Part shown: in pieces, positions 24,645 through 33,354 of the stretch | Layout: each line of letters begins with the position of its first letter | Numbering within the stretch: position 1 is the stretch's first letter | NCBI RefSeq assembly: GCF_009617995.1 | Contig: NZ_CP044129.1 | Location: 1,240,001 to 1,304,000 of the forward strand | Reading direction: 5' to 3' | DNA length: 64,000 nucleotides | Origin: Halomicrobium sp. LC1Hm | Lineage (GTDB): Archaea > Halobacteriota > Halobacteria > Halobacteriales > Haloarculaceae | The notes under the pieces: model-generated | Database searches by the model: none | The model's input: the letters and a program-made list of their open reading frames with translations, nothing else | Told to the model about the DNA's origin: nothing | Translations under genes and position numbers: made by a program

Positions 24645-26441
24645 TCACTCGACGGTCACGCTCTTGGCGAGGTTCCGGGGCTTGTCGATCGGGCGGTCGA
24701 GGCCCGCGGCGACGTGGTAGGCAAGCAACTGGAGCTGCACGTTCGCGAGCACGCCCGTCAGTGCCGGATCGGTGTCGGGCACCGGCAAGTGGGCGTCCGC
24801 TCGGTCGGCCAGCGGGCTGTCGGCCGGGCCCACCGCGACGATCGGCCCGCCGCGTGATCGAATTTCCTCGGCGTTGCTGGCGACCTTCTCGGTGTTGCGC
24901 CCCGTGTCGATCGCGAACACGGGCGTCTGATCGGTCACGAGTGCGAGCGGACCGTGTTTGAGTTCGCCGGCGGCGAAGCCCTCGGCGTGTTCGTAGGTGA
25001 TCTCTTTGAGCTTGAGCGCCCCCTCCAGTGCGACCGGGTGGCCGGTCCCGCGACCGACGAAGAAGTACGCGTCGCTGTCTCGAAACTGCCGAGCCACGGA
25101 CCGAACGTCGTCCGACTCGACGACCGTGCGGACGGCATCGGGCAGGGCCGCGAGCGCGCGTCGGAAGGGGCGGCCCCGCTCGGCCCCCTCGCGAGCGGCC
25201 AGTCGCTCGGCCAGCAACGCCAGCGTCGCGACCTGCGAGGAGAAGGTCTTGGTGGCCGCGACGCCGATCTCGGGACCGGCCCGGATGAACAGCGCGTCGT
25301 CGCACTCTCTGGCGGCCGTGGAACCGACCGTGTTCGTGACCGCAAGCGTGGGCTGATCCTGTGAGTGCGCTTCCCGGAGCGCCGCCAGGGTGTCGGCCGT
25401 CTCCCCGCTCTGGGTCACGCCGACGACGATTGTCCCCGGCCGCGCCGGTGGCGGTGCCGTGACGTACTCGCTGGCCAGGTGTGCGCTCGCGGGGACGCCA
25501 CGCTCGGTCAGCAGCTGCGCCCCGTACAGCGACGCGTGGTAGGAGGTTCCACAGGCGACGAAGGCCACGCGTTCGACGCCGTCGAGAGTGTCGTCCGCGA
25601 GGTCGTCGAGCGCGACGCCGTCGCCGAGTCGCCCCTGGAGGGTCTGCTCTAGGGCTCGTGGCTGCTCGTGGATCTCCTTGTGCATGTAGTGGTCGTAGCG
25701 CCCCTTCTCGGCGTCCTCGGCGGTCCACTCGACGGTACGGACGGGTCGATCGCGGACGCGACCGTCCGCGCCGGTCACCTCGTAGTGGTTCGGTCCGACC
25801 GCGACGATGTCGCCGTCGTCGAGGTAGACCACGCTGTCGGTGCGTTCGATGAACGCGGGCACGTCGCTCGCGAGGTAGTTCGCGTCCTCGCCCAGACCCA
25901 GGACCAGCGGCGAGCCGTTCCGGGCGGCGTAGACCTGATCGCTGTCGGCGACGACCATCGCGATCGCGTAGCTCCCGTCGATGTCGCCCAGCGTCGCCCG
26001 GAGCGCGTCGACCGGCGCTGCGCCCGCGGCCAGGTACTCCTCGACGAGGTGTGGCACCACTTCGGTGTCTGTCTCGCTTTCGAGGACGTGGCCACTCGCC
26101 CGGAGCTGATCGCGCAACGACGCGTAGTTCTCGACGATCCCGTTGTGGACGACGGCGACGCTGTCCGTGCAGTCGGTGTGTGGGTGGGCGTTCTCGTCGC
26201 TCGGTTCGCCGTGGGTGCTCCAGCGGGTGTGGCCGATCCCGACCGTCCCGCCGGGGCGGTCACGACGGACACGCCGGGCCAGCTCGGCGACCTCGCCGGA
26301 GCGCTTGACGACTTCGAGGGACGCACCGTCCGGCACGGCGATCCCGGCGGAGTCGTACCCCCGGTATTCGAGGTTGTCCAGTCCCGAGAGCAGCGTCGAG
26401 ACTGCCTCGTCACACCCCACGCAGGCGGTGATCCCACACAT
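24645..26441 (-). CDS. glmS: Glutamine-fructose-6-phosphate aminotransferase (isomerising)
   Basis: 598 residues, normal length. MCGITACVG places the catalytic N-terminal Cys directly after the initiator Met, which fixes the start at 26441 although the frame stays open upstream. GIGHTRWSTHGEPSDENAHP is the glutaminase site. Two SIS domains follow (VACGTSYHASLYGA, GVTQSGETADTLAAL; FVGRGTGHPVALEGALKLKE), and the end NLAKSVTVE matches the canonical C-tail. It makes glucosamine-6-phosphate, the entry point for all amino sugars used by the island. Its ATG overlaps the TGA of a 24-codon upstream ORF. Confidence 0.95.
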   Translation of the reverse strand: MCGITACVGCDEAVSTLLSGLDNLEYRGYDSAGIAVPDGASLEVVKRSGEVAELARRVRRDRPGGTVGIGHTRWSTHGEPSDENAHPHTDCTDSVAVVHNGIVENYASLRDQLRASGHVLESETDTEVVPHLVEEYLAAGAAPVDALRATLGDIDGSYAIAMVVADSDQVYAARNGSPLVLGLGEDANYLASDVPAFIERTDSVVYLDDGDIVAVGPNHYEVTGADGRVRDRPVRTVEWTAEDAEKGRYDHYMHKEIHEQPRALEQTLQGRLGDGVALDDLADDTLDGVERVAFVACGTSYHASLYGAQLLTERGVPASAHLASEYVTAPPPARPGTIVVGVTQSGETADTLAALREAHSQDQPTLAVTNTVGSTAARECDDALFIRAGPEIGVAATKTFSSQVATLALLAERLAAREGAERGRPFRRALAALPDAVRTVVESDDVRSVARQFRDSDAYFFVGRGTGHPVALEGALKLKEITYEHAEGFAAGELKHGPLALVTDQTPVFAIDTGRNTEKVASNAEEIRSRGGPIVAVGPADSPLADRADAHLPVPDTDPALTGVLANVQLQLLAYHVAAGLDRPIDKPRNLAKSVTVE

Positions 26442-26515
26442 CAGCGGCCGTCCTCCGTGGCGAGACTGGGGCGTCGCTGTCGGTCGACTGCGCGTTCGAG
26501 GGGCGGTCTTGACAT
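26441..26515 (-). CDS. Candidate leaderless upstream ORF coupled to glmS
   Basis: 24 codons from ATG 26515 (MSRPPLERAVDRQRRP...), 27 nt after a CATAACAA box. The stop and the glmS start share one base (TGATG). GlmS needs Cys at position 2, so no N-terminal extension is possible. Ribosomes loaded on the leaderless mRNA would therefore first translate this ORF and then reinitiate on glmS. Confidence 0.45.
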   Translation of the reverse strand: MSRPPLERAVDRQRRPSLATEDGR

Positions 26516-26542
26516 ACACACCCGCTACCCCGCTCGCCACCT

Positions 26543-26550
26543 TTGTTATG
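26543..26550 (-). promoter_or_regulatory. CATAACAA promoter box of the glmS transcript
   Basis: Exact CATAACAA on the minus strand, 27 nt before the upstream-ORF ATG. It lies in the 73-bp space between that ORF and the end of the gene at 26589. Confidence 0.6.
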
Positions 26551-26588
26551 CGACGGCTGTCTGTCGTTCGAGGGACTCGTCGGCCCGT

Positions 26589-27137
26589 TCAGAGACTGCC
26601 CACAGACTTCACCTCGCCCCGCTCTGTGGCAGCCAGGGGATCGCTCGCGAGTTCGGCCAGCCCCGTCAGATACGAGTGGACCGTCATGTCTACTTCCTCG
26701 AACTGGCTCGGGACGACTCCCGTGAGTTCGCCGTCGACGTACGTCGCCAGACAGATCCGCGGGAGCTTGACGCAGTCGAACGTCTCGTCGGTGACGAACG
26801 ATTCACAGTGCGTCTGTTCGAAGGGAAGTTCGACCTCGGGGTAGCCGTCTGCCCAGCGTTCGAACTCCTCGATCTTGTTGTGCAGGTATCGCCCGACCGG
26901 CGACTGGGAACAGCGTTCCCCCGTGTAGAGACGATCGCCCCACACCTGCACGGTGAACCGATCGATCCTGTCCCGTTCCTCCAGTCCGTCGAGGCGTTCG
27001 AGAACGGCCGACTGCGTCGTCTGGGAGGGCGTCGGTGCCCCCAGCGACCGCACGAACACGTCGACGCGAACGTCCTCACTCGCTTCGACGCGCTCGCTGT
27101 GATTCGACCACCACTCACTGTACGGTGTCTCTGACAT
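26589..27137 (-). CDS. Haloarchaeal Cys-containing protein of HTH-annotated family
   Basis: 182 residues. It contains VDVFVRSLGAPTPSQTTQSAVLERL, GRYLHNKIEEFERWA, THCESFVTDETFDCVKLPRICLA and VPSQFEEVDMTVHSYLTGL. I recall this as a conserved haloarchaeal family annotated as an HTH domain protein, possibly HTH_63; the assignment is tentative. Three spaced Cys/His residues could bind metal. A TATA-like CTTATG lies upstream. Transcribed on the same strand as glmS; a role in glycan control is only positional. Confidence 0.5.
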   Translation of the reverse strand: MSETPYSEWWSNHSERVEASEDVRVDVFVRSLGAPTPSQTTQSAVLERLDGLEERDRIDRFTVQVWGDRLYTGERCSQSPVGRYLHNKIEEFERWADGYPEVELPFEQTHCESFVTDETFDCVKLPRICLATYVDGELTGVVPSQFEEVDMTVHSYLTGLAELASDPLAATERGEVKSVGSL

Positions 27138-27368
27138 CGTGTTCTTCTTGTTGGGTCCGTACCGGCCGACATAAGCGGGTTCGACCGTTCACAGAACTGA
27201 TTCGTGATAACCCTCCACTGTCGCCGATATGGTGGGGTTTCGCCGTGCTGGAGTCCCGGCGATTCTGTCCGAGCGCGAACTGCGTCCTCTCCACCTGCGG
27301 TGGCCCGTCCTGGCCGTACCGAGCGACGGACCGTCCGGTACCGAGCCGAGAGCGTTCGGTAGCCCGGC

Positions 27369-27376
27369 CATAACAA
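27369..27376 (+). promoter_or_regulatory. CATAACAA promoter box of the GT2/flippase operon
   Basis: An exact CATAACAA lies 31 nt before ATG 27408, which opens a five-codon ORF, and 45 nt before ATG 27422 of the glycosyltransferase. Confidence 0.55.
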
Positions 27377-27407
27377 TGGGCGGGCCAGCGGTGCGTCGGG
27401 ACAAGAA

Positions 27408-27425
27408 ATGGTGATCGGTGTATGA
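27408..27425 (+). CDS. Minimal upstream ORF (MVIGV) overlapping the GT2 start
   Basis: ATG 27408 starts five codons followed by TGA, which overlaps ATG 27422 as ATGA. It has the same arrangement as the upstream ORFs of glmS and the dehydrogenase, but it is so short that chance is quite possible. Confidence 0.3.
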   Translation: MVIGV

Positions 27426-28447
27426 GCTGCCGGGGGCAGGCCACGAGCGGGCACAACAGCGACACAGCGTCCGTTTCCGCCCTCTCCGTGGTCGTCGTGA
27501 CCTACAACGAGGCCGATCGTATCGAGACGTGTCTCGATGCGATCTTCGAGGCGTGTCGCCAGTTCGAACAGACCGAGGTCGTCCTCGTCGATTCGCGCTC
27601 GACCGACGAGACCGTCTCGCTGGCCGCCGACTATCCGGTCCGCGTCTACCGTCTCCCCGCGTCTGCCGACCGCACGCCCGGTGCTGGTCGATACGTCGGG
27701 ACACAGGTCACGTCGGCTGACCCCGTGCTGTTCGTCGACGGCGACATGATCGTCGAGCCCTCGTGGGTCGCGGCCGCCGCGGCGCGGCTCCGGTCCGAGC
27801 CCGCGGTCGCCGGCGTCGACGGCTGTCTCAACGACGCCTCCGGACGGACCGAACGCCGCGTCGACACGCTGCGTGGCGTCGTACTGTACGACCGGTCGAT
27901 CCTGGCGTCGATCGGCGGCTTCGACCCGCACCTGCAGGCCCTCGAAGACGTGGAGCTCGGCTTCCGCCTCAGGAACGCGGGGTACCATCTGGTGCGGCTC
28001 CCGACCGTCGCCGCAGCCCACCCCTTCGGCGACGGGCTGCCAGAGCTGCGTCGCCGGTGGCGCAGCGGCTACTACTTCGGCCGCGGACAGGTCCTGCGCA
28101 AGTGGTCTCGATCCCCGCGGATGGTCTCGCGCGTGTGTCACTACTCTCGACTCTACGCAGCGATGGCCGGCTGGACGGCGCTCGGAATCCTCGCGACCGG
28201 TTCGCTGGGGCCGGTCGGGCTTCTGGCGTGGTGCTGTGTGACGGCGGCGCTGATCGGCGTCTGTCTCCGGCTCAAGGGGCGGACCTGGGTCGAAAACAAG
28301 TCGATATCGCTCGTTCCCGTCTGGGCGGGCGCACTCGTCGGCTTCCTCGGCCCGCACCCGCCGCCGTCTGCCTATCCGGTCGGACAGGTCGAGCTGGTTG
28401 CGACGCCGACCGAGCGGACTTCCGGAGCGGTCGGAGGGATTCGATGA
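27422..28447 (+). CDS. GT2 family glycosyltransferase with C-terminal membrane segments
   Basis: 341 residues. LSVVVVTYNEADRIETCLDAI opens the GT-A fold. LVDSRSTDET and LFVDGDMIVEPSWV are the metal/nucleotide-sugar motifs, and GGFDPHLQALEDVELGFRLRNAG carries the ED acidic pair of processive-like or transfer-type GT2 enzymes. Hydrophobic segments at about 240-280 and 300-320 attach it to the membrane. The flippase gene starts 28 bp after its stop, so the two form an operon. Likely adds sugars to the lipid-linked glycan. Confidence 0.85.
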   Translation: MSCRGQATSGHNSDTASVSALSVVVVTYNEADRIETCLDAIFEACRQFEQTEVVLVDSRSTDETVSLAADYPVRVYRLPASADRTPGAGRYVGTQVTSADPVLFVDGDMIVEPSWVAAAAARLRSEPAVAGVDGCLNDASGRTERRVDTLRGVVLYDRSILASIGGFDPHLQALEDVELGFRLRNAGYHLVRLPTVAAAHPFGDGLPELRRRWRSGYYFGRGQVLRKWSRSPRMVSRVCHYSRLYAAMAGWTALGILATGSLGPVGLLAWCCVTAALIGVCLRLKGRTWVENKSISLVPVWAGALVGFLGPHPPPSAYPVGQVELVATPTERTSGAVGGIR

Positions 28448-28475
28448 CCGACGCGGCCACGCTGGGGGGAGGTCC

Positions 28476-29990
28476 GTGGATCGGTCGCTAACCGAGGCGT
28501 TCAGCGCACTGTTCAGTGCCAAGCTGGCGACTTCGGTCATCAGTATCGTCTCCTTACCGATCGTCGTCCGGGAGCTGGGGACGACCGGGTACGGGGACTA
28601 CGCCTTCCTCATCTCCTCGTTCAGCCTCTACATGATCCTCGTTAGCTCCGGTGTCACGGAAGGCGTCCAGAAGTTCGTCGCCGAAGAGCGCCCGGACGAC
28701 CGCTGGCACGAACACGTCGTCGGCTTCTACCTCCGACTGACCCTCGGACTCGGGGCGGTCGGTGCCGTCGTCGTCGGCGTGGCCAGCGCGAGCGGGCTGC
28801 CGAACCGCCTGCTCGGTGCTCCGTTCTCCTACTACTTCGCATTGCTTGCGCTGCTGGTCGTCGCCGCACAGCTCCGGGCGTTCACGCGCCGGACGCTGAT
28901 GGGGCTCGGTCTGGAGCGCTACTCCGAGCCCCTCCGGGTCGCGACGAAGCTCACCTGGGTCGGACTCGGACTCGGGCTAGCCGCCCTCGGGCTCGGCGTC
29001 GACGCCTTCCTCATCTCGAACATCGCCGGTGCGACGCTGCTCGCCGTCGTCGGTCTCGCGGTGATCGCCCGCCGACTGTCGGTGTCTGCCATCCTCCGCG
29101 GGCCCCCGGACGACTTCCCCACCAGAGAACTGCTCTCGTTCAACGGGCTCAACATCGTCCTCGTGCTCCTCTTGCTGTCGCTGTTCCACGTCGACGTGGT
29201 GATGATGCGGCTCCTGACCGACGGCGGACAGACGGGACAGTACAGGGCCGCTCTGGCGATCGCAGAGTACGTCTGGTTCGTTCCGCTCTCTCTCCAGACG
29301 CTGCTCTTGCACTCCAGCTCCAGACTGTGGGCCGAGCGTCGGTTCGAACGTCTCACCGACATCGCCTCTCGAATCACGCGCTACGTCTGGCTGCTCGTGT
29401 CCCTGATGGCGATCGGTCTGTTCGTCCTGGCCGACGCGGCGATCCCGCTGTACTTCGGTCCCGAGTTCACCGACACCGTCGGGCCGCTGCTGGTCCTGTT
29501 GCCCGGGACGATCGGCTTCGCGCTGGCCCGCCCGCTGTACGCCATCAACCAGGGGAGCGGTCGCCTCCGAATCCCGATCGTCGCCACGGGCGGGGCTGCC
29601 GGTATCAACGTCGTCCTCAACGCGGCGCTGATTCCGGCCTACGGGATGATCGGCGCTGCGGCCGCCACCAGCGTCGGCTACGGTTCGATGTTCGCCTTCC
29701 ACGTCGCCTGTGCGCGGTATCTGGGGTATCGACCGCTGGACGATCTCCGGCTCCCGTCGCTGGTCGGGACCGTGGCCGTCGCCGCTCCCGTCATCTACGC
29801 CGTCGACGCCGTTCTCGTCGGCGACTACCTCTCTCTCGCGGTGGTCCCGGTCGTCGGTGCAGTCGTCTACACGATCGTCGCCGTGGCGTTCGGTGCGGTG
29901 ACCGTCGACGAACTCCGGTCGGTCACCGGCGCGCTGCCCGCACCGGTCGGTCCTCGGCTCCGGGCGCTCTTGCCGGGGTCGGACCGGTGA
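28476..29990 (+). CDS. Polysaccharide/oligosaccharide flippase (Wzx-like, MOP superfamily)
   Basis: 504 residues from GTG 28476, with about 14 membrane spans across the whole protein. The N-terminus LFSAKLATSVISIVSLPIVVRELGTTGYGDYAFL is the typical start of polysaccharide biosynthesis flippases. A GGGGGGAGGT run just before the GTG supports this start, although the spacer is short. It would move lipid-linked glycans across the membrane. Second gene after the GT2 enzyme; the pair closes the glycan island on this side. Confidence 0.85.
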   Translation: MDRSLTEAFSALFSAKLATSVISIVSLPIVVRELGTTGYGDYAFLISSFSLYMILVSSGVTEGVQKFVAEERPDDRWHEHVVGFYLRLTLGLGAVGAVVVGVASASGLPNRLLGAPFSYYFALLALLVVAAQLRAFTRRTLMGLGLERYSEPLRVATKLTWVGLGLGLAALGLGVDAFLISNIAGATLLAVVGLAVIARRLSVSAILRGPPDDFPTRELLSFNGLNIVLVLLLLSLFHVDVVMMRLLTDGGQTGQYRAALAIAEYVWFVPLSLQTLLLHSSSRLWAERRFERLTDIASRITRYVWLLVSLMAIGLFVLADAAIPLYFGPEFTDTVGPLLVLLPGTIGFALARPLYAINQGSGRLRIPIVATGGAAGINVVLNAALIPAYGMIGAAAATSVGYGSMFAFHVACARYLGYRPLDDLRLPSLVGTVAVAAPVIYAVDAVLVGDYLSLAVVPVVGAVVYTIVAVAFGAVTVDELRSVTGALPAPVGPRLRALLPGSDR

Positions 29991-30747
29991 CGTGTCGCGT
30001 CACTCAGCATATTTGTTCTCCAGCTCTAAATGAACGAATCTAAACTATTTGTACGTACCGTCAGCAGGGTGTGACGTTCGACTGACTGCCACGACGTATC
30101 CCACCTCCAGTTTCGTCTGGAAATATATCGAACACAACAAGCCCCTCCCTGAATACCTTTCTGGTGTCGTGCCACAGATCGAGCGTGTCCAGTGACGTGC
30201 GCCACGTGATCGCCTCGACGGTGACGATGCGACCGTCGACGCTGGTACCCTCACTCTGGGACTGTCCGTGGCCGCACGCGAAATCGCATTGTTCGGTCGT
30301 GGGGTCGTGTCGCTCCGAACACGCCTACACAATCTCGACGTGTACTGGAGGTTGGACTGGGGGCGCACGATCCGGGCCGCCACCCCGAGCATATCAGCGA
30401 GAGATGACTCTACAATTTCGATACTACATCTCAAACTGATGGTTCATTTCTCGTGTCGAACAAGTGTACGCAGCCATATGTGTTCTCCCCGGCCAGTGCT
30501 TCCGGCCAGTCGTCGCCGTGAGCCCTCCCGAACGTATCACTCGCAGTACACCGTTTCCGACCCGCGATTTCCCCGCTCGCTCCCGGTAGTACTATCACTG
30601 GTACCACCGTTATTTCCTCCTCGTGAACACCTGTGCCGGCTCCCGGATCGCGACCAGTCAGTTTCGAAAGGGTTTCTCCCCGACGGCGACAGTCCTTACA
30701 TCTGTCAGACCAGAATCTACAAATAGGAGCGCGCCGTGGCCCGTCAC
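29991..30747. other. 757-bp intergenic region, no gene recognised
   Basis: Short open frames on both strands lack acidic haloarchaeal composition. AT-rich stretches near 30000-30060 and 30120-30135 and a TACAAATA box at 30717-30724, 23 nt before the ATG at 30748, are visible. No tRNA, hairpin family or transposase was seen. Confidence 0.5.
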
Positions 30748-32691
30748 ATGAACTCTGGAACGCTGACCGTCGAAAATATCGGCGGCATCGAGCACACGAC
30801 AGCAGAGGTCCCGCCCGGCGTAACCGTCCTCGCGAGCCCGAACGCCTCGAACAAGACTTCGTTTCTCCGATCGGTGATGGCCGCGCTCGGTAGCGATCAG
30901 GTCTCGCTCAAGGGCGACGCAGACGAGGGGTCGGTGAACCTCGAAATCGACGGGACGACGTACGAACGGACGTTCGAACGCACGGGCGCGACCGTCCGCT
31001 CGGACGGCACCCCCTACCTCGACGACTCTTCGGTCGCAGACCTCTTTGCCTTCCTGTTGAAGTCCAACGAGGCCAGGCGTGCCGTCCAGTCGACTGTCGA
31101 CCTGCGGGAACTCATCATGCGACCTGTCGACACCGAAGCGATCCAGTCCGAGATCGAGCGTTGCCAGCGCGAACGCGATCAAATCGACGAACAACTGGAC
31201 GAGATCGACTCGCTCAAGCAACGGCTTCCCGACCTCGAAGAGCGAAAGCGCGAACTGCAAGACGAGGTCGAGGCGAAGCGTTCGGAACTGGAGTCACTCG
31301 AAGGGGAGATCGAGGAGGCCGACGCCTCCGTCGAAAATCAGCGCGAGGAACGCGACGAACTCGAAGCGGCGCTGGAAGAGCTTCGAGACGTTCGATCGAC
31401 ACTCGAAGACGTTCGCTACGAGATCGAGGCAAAACGCAAGCGCCACTCCTCGCTCAAAGAGGAGCGAAACGAGCTCGAAACCGAGATCGACGAACTGGCC
31501 GACGTTCCCGAAGACGAACTGGCCAACATCGAGAGCCACGTCGACGACCTTCGTTCCCGGAAACAGCAACTCGACGCCGAAATCAGCGAACTCCAGAAGA
31601 CGATCCAGTTCAACGAGAAGATGATCGACGAGGCGACGAGCGGGAGTCACCCGGCCGTCGACATCGCGACCGACGGCGGGGACGGTGCCACCGTGACCGA
31701 CCAACTACTCGACCAGCGCCAGGAGACGGTCTGTTGGACCTGTGGCTCTGAGGTCGAGATCGACCAGATCGAGGACACCGTCGCGAACCTCCGTGACGTA
31801 CGCCGCGAGAAGCTCGACACGATCGACGACATCGAGTCGGAACTCGACGAGTACAAGCGCCAGAAGAAGTCCTACGAGTCCCAGCAACGCGAGCGCGACC
31901 AAGCACAGCGCCGCCTCGCGCGCGTGGAGAACGACATCGAGTCCACCGAGAGCGCGCTCGAACGACTGACCGAACGCAAAGACGAACTCACTGACGAGGT
32001 CGAGGACCTGGAAGCCCGCGTCGAGGACCTCGAATCCGGTAGCTACGACGAGGTCCTGGAACTCCACCGGACCGCCAACGACTTGGAGTACGAGCTCGGG
32101 CGACTGGAGACCGAACGCGACGAAGTCGAGAGCGAGATCGAGGACATCGAGTCCCGCGTGGCCGAGGCAGACGACCTGCGCGCACAGCGCGAGCAACTCC
32201 AGGAAGAACTGACGGACCTCCGCACTCGCATCGACCAGATCGAGGCCGACGCCGTCGAGCAGTTCAACGACCACATGGAACAGCTCCTCGGCATCCTCGA
32301 CTACGACAACATCGAACGGATCTGGATCGAGATCGTCGAGGAGGAGGTCAAAAAGGGACGACGCAAGACCACCGAACGGACCTTCGAACTCCACGTCATC
32401 CGTAGCAGCGACAGCGGCGTCGCCTACGAAGACACCGTCGACCACCTCAGCGACTCCGAGCGGGAGGTGACCGGACTGGTGTTCGCCCTGGCCGGCTACC
32501 TGGTCCACGACGTTCACGAGGACGTGCCAGTGATGATTATGGACGCACTCGAACCGATCGACTCCGAGCGCATCGCCGCACTCATCGAGTACTTCGAGTC
32601 GTACGTCGACTATCTCGTCGTCGCGCTGCTGCCCGAAGACGCCGACGCTCTGGAGATCGACCACCACCGAATCACCGATATCGGCGCGTAA
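30748..32691 (+). CDS. Archaea-specific SMC-related protein with zinc hook
   Basis: 647 residues. The N-terminal ATPase lobe has SPNASNKTSFLRS where a Walker A (GxxxxGKT) is expected. A long coiled coil (about residues 135-550) is broken near residue 329 by CWTCG, a Rad50-like Cys-x-x-Cys hook. The C-terminal lobe has HLSDSEREVTGL (ABC signature position) and VPVMIMDALEPID (Walker B). This is the archaea-specific SMC-related protein group linked in haloarchaea to RdfA. ATG 30748 is 23 nt after a TACAAATA box. Convergent with rdfA, 54 bp apart. Likely acts on chromosome structure or cell-shape signalling; the mechanism is unknown. Confidence 0.8.
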   Translation: MNSGTLTVENIGGIEHTTAEVPPGVTVLASPNASNKTSFLRSVMAALGSDQVSLKGDADEGSVNLEIDGTTYERTFERTGATVRSDGTPYLDDSSVADLFAFLLKSNEARRAVQSTVDLRELIMRPVDTEAIQSEIERCQRERDQIDEQLDEIDSLKQRLPDLEERKRELQDEVEAKRSELESLEGEIEEADASVENQREERDELEAALEELRDVRSTLEDVRYEIEAKRKRHSSLKEERNELETEIDELADVPEDELANIESHVDDLRSRKQQLDAEISELQKTIQFNEKMIDEATSGSHPAVDIATDGGDGATVTDQLLDQRQETVCWTCGSEVEIDQIEDTVANLRDVRREKLDTIDDIESELDEYKRQKKSYESQQRERDQAQRRLARVENDIESTESALERLTERKDELTDEVEDLEARVEDLESGSYDEVLELHRTANDLEYELGRLETERDEVESEIEDIESRVAEADDLRAQREQLQEELTDLRTRIDQIEADAVEQFNDHMEQLLGILDYDNIERIWIEIVEEEVKKGRRKTTERTFELHVIRSSDSGVAYEDTVDHLSDSEREVTGLVFALAGYLVHDVHEDVPVMIMDALEPIDSERIAALIEYFESYVDYLVVALLPEDADALEIDHHRITDIGA

Positions 32692-32745
32692 CGGCCGCTG
32701 GTGGCTTTCGAACGGTCTCCGACACGATCGCTTCGACCGGCAGTG

Positions 32746-33354
32746 TCAGCTCTCCTCGCTCTCACACTCGCAACCGCCCTCGTCGAGCAACGACGCCACG
32801 GTCTTCTGTGTCTCGCAGTCCCGACAGTACACCTGGAAGTCGATGATGAGCCGAAAGTCACCGAGCGAGATCCGGCCAGTGTCGCGCAGGCGCGTCAGTT
32901 TCTCCTCGGTGACCGATGTCGCCCGACTGACGAGGCGCTGGATCGTCGTCTTCTGTTTCTCGATGTGCTCTTCGTCGCTTGGCGTCTCGTACTCCGCGTC
33001 ACGAACGTCTTTGACGTAGGATCTGATCGCCTGGTACGTGACGAAGTCGCTCTGTAGTTGCTCGACGTCGACTCCCTCCCGTTCGAGTCGTGTCTCGATA
33101 GTTGCACGATCCGTCTCGGCGTCGTCGTTCGCCAGCGCCTCGTAGATCGCTTTCCCGTCACTGTCGAAGTGCGTGACGCCTTCGCTCTCCAATCGCGCGT
33201 CGACCAGCGCGACGTTGAACTCGGTCGCGAGCTGGCGGAGGCTCTTCCGATCGTCGCCGTCGGCCGTCCAGCTGGCGACGAGTTCGTCTCCCAGGCCACC
33301 CAGCCCGTACTCGTCCAGCAATCGTTCGACTTTGCTTCGCCGCTGTCTGTTCAT
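32746..33354 (-). CDS. rdfA: Rod-determining factor RdfA family protein
   Basis: 202 residues. SKVERLLDEYGLGGLGDELVASW and RQLATEFNVALVDARLESEG match the RdfA family, required for rod shape in Haloferax. The C-terminus has a CRDC...CEC cluster, a likely zinc site. ATG 33354 follows a TTTACATAAC box. The pairing with an SMC-related gene is characteristic of this family and supports both calls. It may work with that ATPase. Confidence 0.8.
   Translation of the reverse strand: MNRQRRSKVERLLDEYGLGGLGDELVASWTADGDDRKSLRQLATEFNVALVDARLESEGVTHFDSDGKAIYEALANDDAETDRATIETRLEREGVDVEQLQSDFVTYQAIRSYVKDVRDAEYETPSDEEHIEKQKTTIQRLVSRATSVTEEKLTRLRDTGRISLGDFRLIIDFQVYCRDCETQKTVASLLDEGGCECESEES

Noticed and set aside
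26442-26540. N-terminal extension of GlmS
   Set aside because: The enzyme needs Cys directly after the initiator Met; the extension belongs to another feature (the out-of-frame upstream ORF).
30045-30434. 129-codon minus-strand frame in the 757-bp gap
   Set aside because: Not acidic, Ser/Arg-rich, no promoter at leaderless distance and no recognisable motif.
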